Below are positions 59,881-64,000 of a stretch of 64,000 nucleotides of DNA, one piece after another. Source of the stretch: Bacteroidota bacterium. GTDB lineage: Bacteria > Bacteroidota > Ignavibacteria > UBA10030 > UBA6906. The notes beneath the pieces are model-generated. The model saw only the letters and a program-made list of their open reading frames with translations. It was not told the origin of the DNA and did no database searches. The stretch is taken from NCBI GenBank assembly GCA_030835135.1, contig JAUQWO010000076.1, positions 203,102 to 267,101 of the forward strand. The letters run 5' to 3'. Numbering within the stretch: the first letter of the stretch is position 1; every line of letters begins with the position of its first letter. Position numbers and translations under genes: made by a program.

Positions 59881-60870
59881 TCAGTCCGGTTCAGAGTAGA
59901 AATTCTTGTCCCATGCATGATGCCGCAATTCCCTGATGATCGCCGCGGACAGCGGGCGGTCATCCGAGACCGCGCAATTGGCCTCGACGTTCCGGACCGA
60001 GCGCATCCCCGGGATCACGGTGGCGACAGCCGGGTGATGAAGGCAGAACCGGAGAGCGAGTTCCGGCAGCGTTGCTGCTTCTTTCCCGAGCAGGGCACGG
60101 AGCTTCTCTGCCCGATCGAACACCTGCTGCTTCCGGTCCCCCCGGAAATACCGGTTTCGCCAGTCGCCGTGAGGGAAGGTTGTATCCGGACGGATGGTAC
60201 CCGTCAACGCGCCCTCATCGAAAGGACAGCGAACGATGACGCCCACGTTGTTGGCATGGCACACGGGGAACAGGTCGTCTTCGGGTTCCTGATCGAAGAT
60301 ATTATAGATGACCTGGACCGCATCGATCTTGCCGGACCGGACGGCCTTTACGGCATTCGCAGGCTGGTGATCATTGATGGAAATGCCGATATTCCTGATC
60401 TTTCCTTCGGATTTCAGAGTGCTGACCGCTTCGTACCACTCCGCGGCGTCGGTCCAGTCATCGAGCCAGACATGAAGCTGCTGCAGGTCGATCGTCTCGA
60501 CCCCGAGGTTCTTCAGGCTCTTCTCGGTCGACTCTATTATATGGCTGTACGGAAAGGCCTTCCCGAGGGGGGTACCGGTGCGGGCCGGCCACCCCATGTT
60601 CTTCGGAGGGATCTTCGTGGCCACGTACATGGGGCCCGTGTGTTCCTGGAGAAACTTCCCGATCAACTGTTCGCTGTGCCCCTCCCCATAGACCAGTGCG
60701 GTATCAAGGAAATTCATACCGAGGTCCGCGGCGCGATGGAGGGCATTCAGAGATTCCTTGTCTTCAGCCCCGAGCCACATCGTTCCCCCCAAGCCCCACG
60801 TGCCGAACCCGATCTCTGAGATCTTGAGGCCGGTCCGGCCCAGTATACGCTCTTGCATTCGCTGATCCAT
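59881..60870 (-). CDS. Aldo/keto reductase
   Basis: A 329-residue TIM-barrel NADPH-dependent oxidoreductase. The catalytic tetrad is complete: D56 and Y61 in LDTALVYGEG, K86 in VATKIPP and H133 in LQQLHVW. GFGTWGLGG near the N-terminus and the C-terminal VIPGMRSVRNVEANC are family features. It would reduce a sugar or small aldehyde. The ATG at 60870 (alternative 60858) starts the family sequence; the frame continues 48 residues upstream but through the leader hairpin. There is no ribosome-binding site, and a terminator-like hairpin lies 13 bases before the start codon. It is divergent from the FHA-transglycosylase gene. Confidence 0.92.
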   Translation of the reverse strand: MDQRMQERILGRTGLKISEIGFGTWGLGGTMWLGAEDKESLNALHRAADLGMNFLDTALVYGEGHSEQLIGKFLQEHTGPMYVATKIPPKNMGWPARTGTPLGKAFPYSHIIESTEKSLKNLGVETIDLQQLHVWLDDWTDAAEWYEAVSTLKSEGKIRNIGISINDHQPANAVKAVRSGKIDAVQVIYNIFDQEPEDDLFPVCHANNVGVIVRCPFDEGALTGTIRPDTTFPHGDWRNRYFRGDRKQQVFDRAEKLRALLGKEAATLPELALRFCLHHPAVATVIPGMRSVRNVEANCAVSDDRPLSAAIIRELRHHAWDKNFYSEPD

Positions 60871-60882
60871 GTGATAGGAGAC

Positions 60883-60910
60883 AAAAAGGCCCGGTTCTGG
60901 CGGAACGGGC
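60883..60910 (-). terminator. Terminator-like hairpin in the leader of the aldo/keto reductase
   Basis: On the - strand, 60910-60903 pairs with 60897-60889 (eight base pairs with one bulged base, 5-base loop), and is followed at once by CTTTTTG (T5 at 60887-60883). The T-tract ends 13 bases before the start codon. This has the form of an intrinsic terminator, so it may act as an attenuator of the reductase gene. Confidence 0.6.
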
Positions 60911-60969
60911 AGTCGAGAGACGCACGTACCGTCTCCAGGGAGTAAAGTATAGCAACAGGACCTTACAAA

Positions 60970-61000
60970 CACAAGCCTGCTGCAGGAATCTCTGCTTGTG
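60970..61000. promoter_or_regulatory. Inverted repeat CACAAGC-N17-GCTTGTG in divergent intergenic region
   Basis: Perfect 7-bp arms (60970-60976 and 60994-61000) lie 30 bases before the FHA-transglycosylase start and about 100 bases before the reductase start. A shared operator for the two divergent genes is possible. It could equally be a leader hairpin. Confidence 0.3.
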
Positions 61001-61029
61001 CATTGATCTCGCATTTAGTAGATTGCGCC

Positions 61030-62463
61030 ATGGAAATCAACCCTGCCGATGCGATCAAGACAGTTGTTCGCCCGAAGATCCATGTGACCCTCGAGCGGGA
61101 CGGTGTCCCGGAACTTCGCCTCAAGTTCACGGATGAATTCGTCATCGGCAACGATCCGTCCTGCGATATCGTCCTCCCTGATACCGATGTCAGCCCCCAG
61201 CACGCCAGGGTGTGGTACGCCAAAGGTGTCTGGCATATCAAGGATCTGGGGAGCCGGACCGGCACGTATATCGATGGGAAGCAGATCAAAGAGGCGCAGA
61301 TCACGGACGAATGCCGGGTCCTGTTCGGCCTCGGCGGGCAGATCCTCACCCTGGATGTTGCCGAACTTCCCCATCAGACGGTCTCACGACAGCTCCGCGA
61401 GGTGTTCCGGACGTCGGGTTACGTGCCGATCGCGCTCTATCGTGTTGTGCTCCGGCGCCTTCTCCGGAGAGTGCTGCGCCTGCACTCGAAACGCTATGTC
61501 CGGATCATTGGTGTGCTTGTGGTCTTCGGCGCCATTGCGGCATGGATCGCGTACCAGAAGCAATCGGAATTGAATGAGACCCGGGACCTTGCCCAGTCCG
61601 TCTTCTACAGGATGAAGACGTTCGAGCTGACGCTGTCGCAGCTGGAAGAGGACCTCCGCGACACGACCGCGTCGGGGCGCATTGTCGGGCAGAAGGTCGA
61701 GTTGCAGCAGTTGAGCGACGAATACGACAAATTCATCGGGCAGCTCGGCGTGTATGATGGCATGGATGAGACCGATCGATTGATCTACAAGACGGCACGT
61801 ATCTTCGGGGAGTGCGAGCTGTCCATGCCGTCCGGATTCGCGGACGAGGTACGGCGGTACATCGACATCTGGAAATCCTCCAACCGGCTGCCGAAGGCGA
61901 TCGAGAAGGCCACAAAGGCGAAGTATCCGGACCGCATCACCGGGGCCTTACTGGACCAGCAGATGCCTCCACAGTTCTTCTTCCTGGCCCTCCAGGAGAG
62001 TGAATTCGACAGCACCGCGGTAGGTCCATCGACCAGGTATGGCATCGCGAAGGGAATGTGGCAGTTCATCCCGAGTACGGCGAAACAGTTCGGCCTCCGG
62101 ACCGGCCCCCTCGTCGCGTTCTCGCGCATGGATCCTCTGGATCAACGACACAATGTGGACCTTGCCTCTGCCGCGGCGGCACGGTATCTTCGCCGGATCT
62201 ATCGGGGGGAGGCGCAGGCATCCGGACTGCTTGTGCTGGCGTCGTACAATTGGGGTGACAACGCGGTGCGGGGTTTGATCAGGGCGATGCCCGAGAACCC
62301 CCGGGAGCGCAATTTCTGGAAATTCCTGGAGGCCCACCGCAAACGGATCCCCAAAGAGACGTATGACTATGTGTTCCTCATCTTCTCTGCTGCCGTGATC
62401 GGCGAAAATCCGGCCCTGTTCGGGTTTTCGTTCCCCAATCCGCTGCGTGATGCAGCGCACTAA
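61030..62463 (+). CDS. FHA domain-transmembrane-lytic transglycosylase fusion
   Basis: A 477-residue protein with an unusual order. A forkhead-associated (FHA) domain at about 15-115 has the core VIGNDPSCDIVLPD, SPQHARV and DLGSRTGTYIDG, which recognises phosphothreonine. One membrane helix follows (159-177, IIGVLVVFGAIAAWIAY), then a coiled linker and a soluble-lytic-transglycosylase (SLT) domain at 310-470. The catalytic glutamate is E323 in ALQESEFDS; GIAKGMWQFIPSTAKQFGL and ASYNWGDNAVRGLI are SLT motifs. The FHA part would face the cytoplasm and the SLT part the periplasm, cutting the glycan chain of peptidoglycan. This suggests control by protein phosphorylation, which is inference. The ATG at 61030 starts the first clear family sequence. 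Confidence 0.9.
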   Translation: MEINPADAIKTVVRPKIHVTLERDGVPELRLKFTDEFVIGNDPSCDIVLPDTDVSPQHARVWYAKGVWHIKDLGSRTGTYIDGKQIKEAQITDECRVLFGLGGQILTLDVAELPHQTVSRQLREVFRTSGYVPIALYRVVLRRLLRRVLRLHSKRYVRIIGVLVVFGAIAAWIAYQKQSELNETRDLAQSVFYRMKTFELTLSQLEEDLRDTTASGRIVGQKVELQQLSDEYDKFIGQLGVYDGMDETDRLIYKTARIFGECELSMPSGFADEVRRYIDIWKSSNRLPKAIEKATKAKYPDRITGALLDQQMPPQFFFLALQESEFDSTAVGPSTRYGIAKGMWQFIPSTAKQFGLRTGPLVAFSRMDPLDQRHNVDLASAAAARYLRRIYRGEAQASGLLVLASYNWGDNAVRGLIRAMPENPRERNFWKFLEAHRKRIPKETYDYVFLIFSAAVIGENPALFGFSFPNPLRDAAH

Positions 62464-62505
62464 ATATGTAACCTCATCCTTCGTATCTTATCCCATTGAA
62501 ATACT

Positions 62506-63993
62506 ATGAACGGACGCGATCTTCTTGCTTTTGATCTTGGAGCAAGCAGCGGCCGGGCCATCCGCGGGACGTTCGATGGCAAACGGCTCGACTGCACGAC
62601 GGTACATCAGTTCCCGAATGGGCCTGTTGAATTCCAGGGGCATCTCTACTGGGACTTCCTCAGGTTCCTTGTTGAAATAGAGGAGGGTATCCGGCGCTCG
62701 ATCCGGTCTGCCGGACGTCCGATCTCCTCCATTGGCATCGATACCTGGGGCGTCGACTTCGGGTTGCTCGACCGTCAGGGCGATCTGCTGGGGAGTCCGT
62801 ATCACTACCGGGACCGTCGGACCGAAGGGATGCTCGAGACGGCCTGTGCGCGGGTCCCGAAGGAGGAGATCTTCCGGACCACGGGCATCGCGTTCCAGCC
62901 GTTCAATACGCTGCTCCAGCTTCTTGCTATGAAGGTGCAGAAGCCGGAGGTCCTGGAACAGGCAGGCACGTTGCTGATGATGCCCGACCTCCTGGCATAT
63001 GCACTGACAGGAGAGCGCGGGACCGAGTATACGGATGCCAGCACATCGCAACTCCTGGATGCGTCGGCCCGGACGTGGAGCGACAGTCTGCTGACGGCCA
63101 TGGGATTCCCACGGGAGATCTTCACCCCCATCACGCCTCCCGGCACGGTCCGTGGCGCGTTGCGTGGGTCCATCGCGGGAGATACCGGTGCGGGGCCGGT
63201 GCCAGTCATCGCCGTGGCAGGACATGATACAGCCTCTGCCGTCGTCGCGGTGCCACTGTCCGGTCCGCGGTCGGCATATCTGAGCAGCGGCACATGGTCC
63301 CTGCTCGGACTCGAGACCGCGACTCCGTACGTTGATGTGGCAAGCATGAAGGCGAACCTCACGAACGAGGGGGGCTTCGACGATCGGATCCGGCTGCTCC
63401 GCAACGTGATGGGACTCTGGATGGTTCAGGAGTGCAAACGCGAATGGGAGGCGGCCGGCGACACCGTCAGCTATGAGGAACTTGTCCGGAAAGCCGGGCA
63501 GAGTGCCTCGCTTGTGTCGTTCGTCGACCCCGATGATCATGTGTTCTACGCGCCGGGACCGATGGTGCACCGTATCCGGGAGTTTTGCCGGTCGACCGGC
63601 CAGGTGGTACCCGATGGACAGGGTGCGATCGTCCGGTGCATCTATGAAAGCCTTGCGCTGAAGTATCGCTGGGCGGTCGAACAGCTCGAGGCCGTCACCG
63701 GGTCCCACGTGGATGAACTGGTCATCGTGGGCGGCGGGGCGCGCAACGTGCTGTTGAACCAGCTGACGGCGAATGCATTGAAGCGTCCGGTGGCCGCGGG
63801 ACCCTCCGAGGCCACGGCCATCGGGAATCTGCTCGTGCAGTTGCATGCGCTGGGTGAGGCGCGCGGGCTGACCGAAATGCGGGAGATCGTACATGCGTCA
63901 TTCCCTGTGACGCGGTTCGACCCCGGAGATGCCAGTGCATGGGACGGCGCCTACGACCGCTTCCTGCGACTCATCAAGGCCAATGGTGCATAG
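62506..63993 (+). CDS. rhaB: Rhamnulokinase (FGGY family)
   Basis: A 495-residue FGGY carbohydrate kinase of the rhamnulokinase subgroup, which phosphorylates L-rhamnulose at O1 before aldolase cleavage. LAFDLGASSGRAI (about 7-19) binds phosphate, IDTWGVDFGLLD (about 78-89) and YHYRDRRTEGM are characteristic of RhaB, GHDTASAV and YLSSGTWSLLGLE (about 265) follow, and VIVGGGARNVLLNQLTANA lies in the ATP-binding half. Length is normal. No rhamnose isomerase or aldolase is seen, but the window ends seven bases later. It implies rhamnose (or a related methylpentose) is used, fitting rhamnosidase-like proteins in the long operon. It starts 42 bases after the transglycosylase gene. Confidence 0.92.
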   Translation: MNGRDLLAFDLGASSGRAIRGTFDGKRLDCTTVHQFPNGPVEFQGHLYWDFLRFLVEIEEGIRRSIRSAGRPISSIGIDTWGVDFGLLDRQGDLLGSPYHYRDRRTEGMLETACARVPKEEIFRTTGIAFQPFNTLLQLLAMKVQKPEVLEQAGTLLMMPDLLAYALTGERGTEYTDASTSQLLDASARTWSDSLLTAMGFPREIFTPITPPGTVRGALRGSIAGDTGAGPVPVIAVAGHDTASAVVAVPLSGPRSAYLSSGTWSLLGLETATPYVDVASMKANLTNEGGFDDRIRLLRNVMGLWMVQECKREWEAAGDTVSYEELVRKAGQSASLVSFVDPDDHVFYAPGPMVHRIREFCRSTGQVVPDGQGAIVRCIYESLALKYRWAVEQLEAVTGSHVDELVIVGGGARNVLLNQLTANALKRPVAAGPSEATAIGNLLVQLHALGEARGLTEMREIVHASFPVTRFDPGDASAWDGAYDRFLRLIKANGA

Positions 63994-64000
63994 GTCATTC

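Noticed and set aside
60996-61024. TTGTGC-N17-TAGATT as promoter for the FHA-transglycosylase gene
   Set aside because: Only three of six and four of six consensus matches, and it would give an almost leaderless transcript.
1-64000. CRISPR arrays, tRNA genes, transposases or phage genes
   Set aside because: No regular spaced repeats, cloverleaf sequences, or transposase/integrase motifs were recognised; short repeats seen are listed as separate features.

Overview
The window is GC-rich, almost fully coding bacterial DNA. It comes most likely from the Bacteroidota/Chlorobi (FCB) branch, possibly a high-GC Ignavibacteria-like anaerobe. The pointers are a secreted protein with a type IX sorting domain next to a PorV-like outer-membrane protein, a TonB-dependent receptor with an N-terminal carboxypeptidase-regulatory-like domain, a beta-propeller sensor kinase of the LytS type with LytTR regulators, and a golvesin/amidase lipoprotein. 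The corrinoid methyl-transfer genes suggest anaerobic life. Taxonomy is inferred from gene content only. No tRNA, rRNA, CRISPR array or intact insertion sequence was recognised.

Region 1 (1-32504, + strand) is one colinear run of 22 genes for glycan catabolism, with 13 overlapping stop/start junctions. It holds Asp-box and toroid-type secreted proteins, a GH38 alpha-mannosidase, two heparinase II/III-like proteins, several glycosidase-like proteins of unassigned family, sugar kinases (two PfkB, one ROK, one glycerate kinase), a FbaB/DeoC-type aldolase, a fumarylacetoacetate-hydrolase-family enzyme, an M20 amidohydrolase, a URO-D-family protein, an ABC sugar importer (two permeases and a binding lipoprotein, no ATPase) and a sodium-solute symporter. 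Most of the depolymerising enzymes lack signal peptides, so oligosaccharides are probably imported and cut in the cytoplasm. A separate promoter at 32543-32571 drives an SDR dehydrogenase and a GH88 unsaturated glucuronyl hydrolase, which together with the heparinase-like proteins point to a uronic-acid-containing glycan. This unit ends near an intrinsic terminator that mainly serves the opposing operon.

Region 2 (34916-40842, - strand) is a six-gene corrinoid methyl-transfer operon: URO-D-type methyltransferase, corrinoid protein, homocysteine methyltransferase, DUF1638 protein, ferredoxin-ASKHA corrinoid activator, and a second URO-D protein with a complete zinc site. Upstream lies a PhyH-type dioxygenase. 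The methyl donor is unknown. Demethylation of O-methylated sugars released by region 1 is an attractive but untested idea.

Region 3 (41983-46749, + strand) carries signal transduction genes: a LytTR regulator with a degenerate receiver, a propeller sensor histidine kinase and a second, intact LytTR regulator. Direct repeats with about 20-bp period lie upstream of the corrinoid operon and of the sensor gene and are candidate LytTR sites.

Region 4 (46814-63993) holds a small HEAT-repeat exported protein, a TonB receptor/T9SS-secreted protein/PorV-like trio, a tandem SnoaL-like protein, a double-HTH regulator, a large amidase lipoprotein with a golvesin insertion, an aldo/keto reductase with a terminator-like leader hairpin, an unusual FHA-transmembrane-lytic transglycosylase fusion, and a rhamnulokinase.
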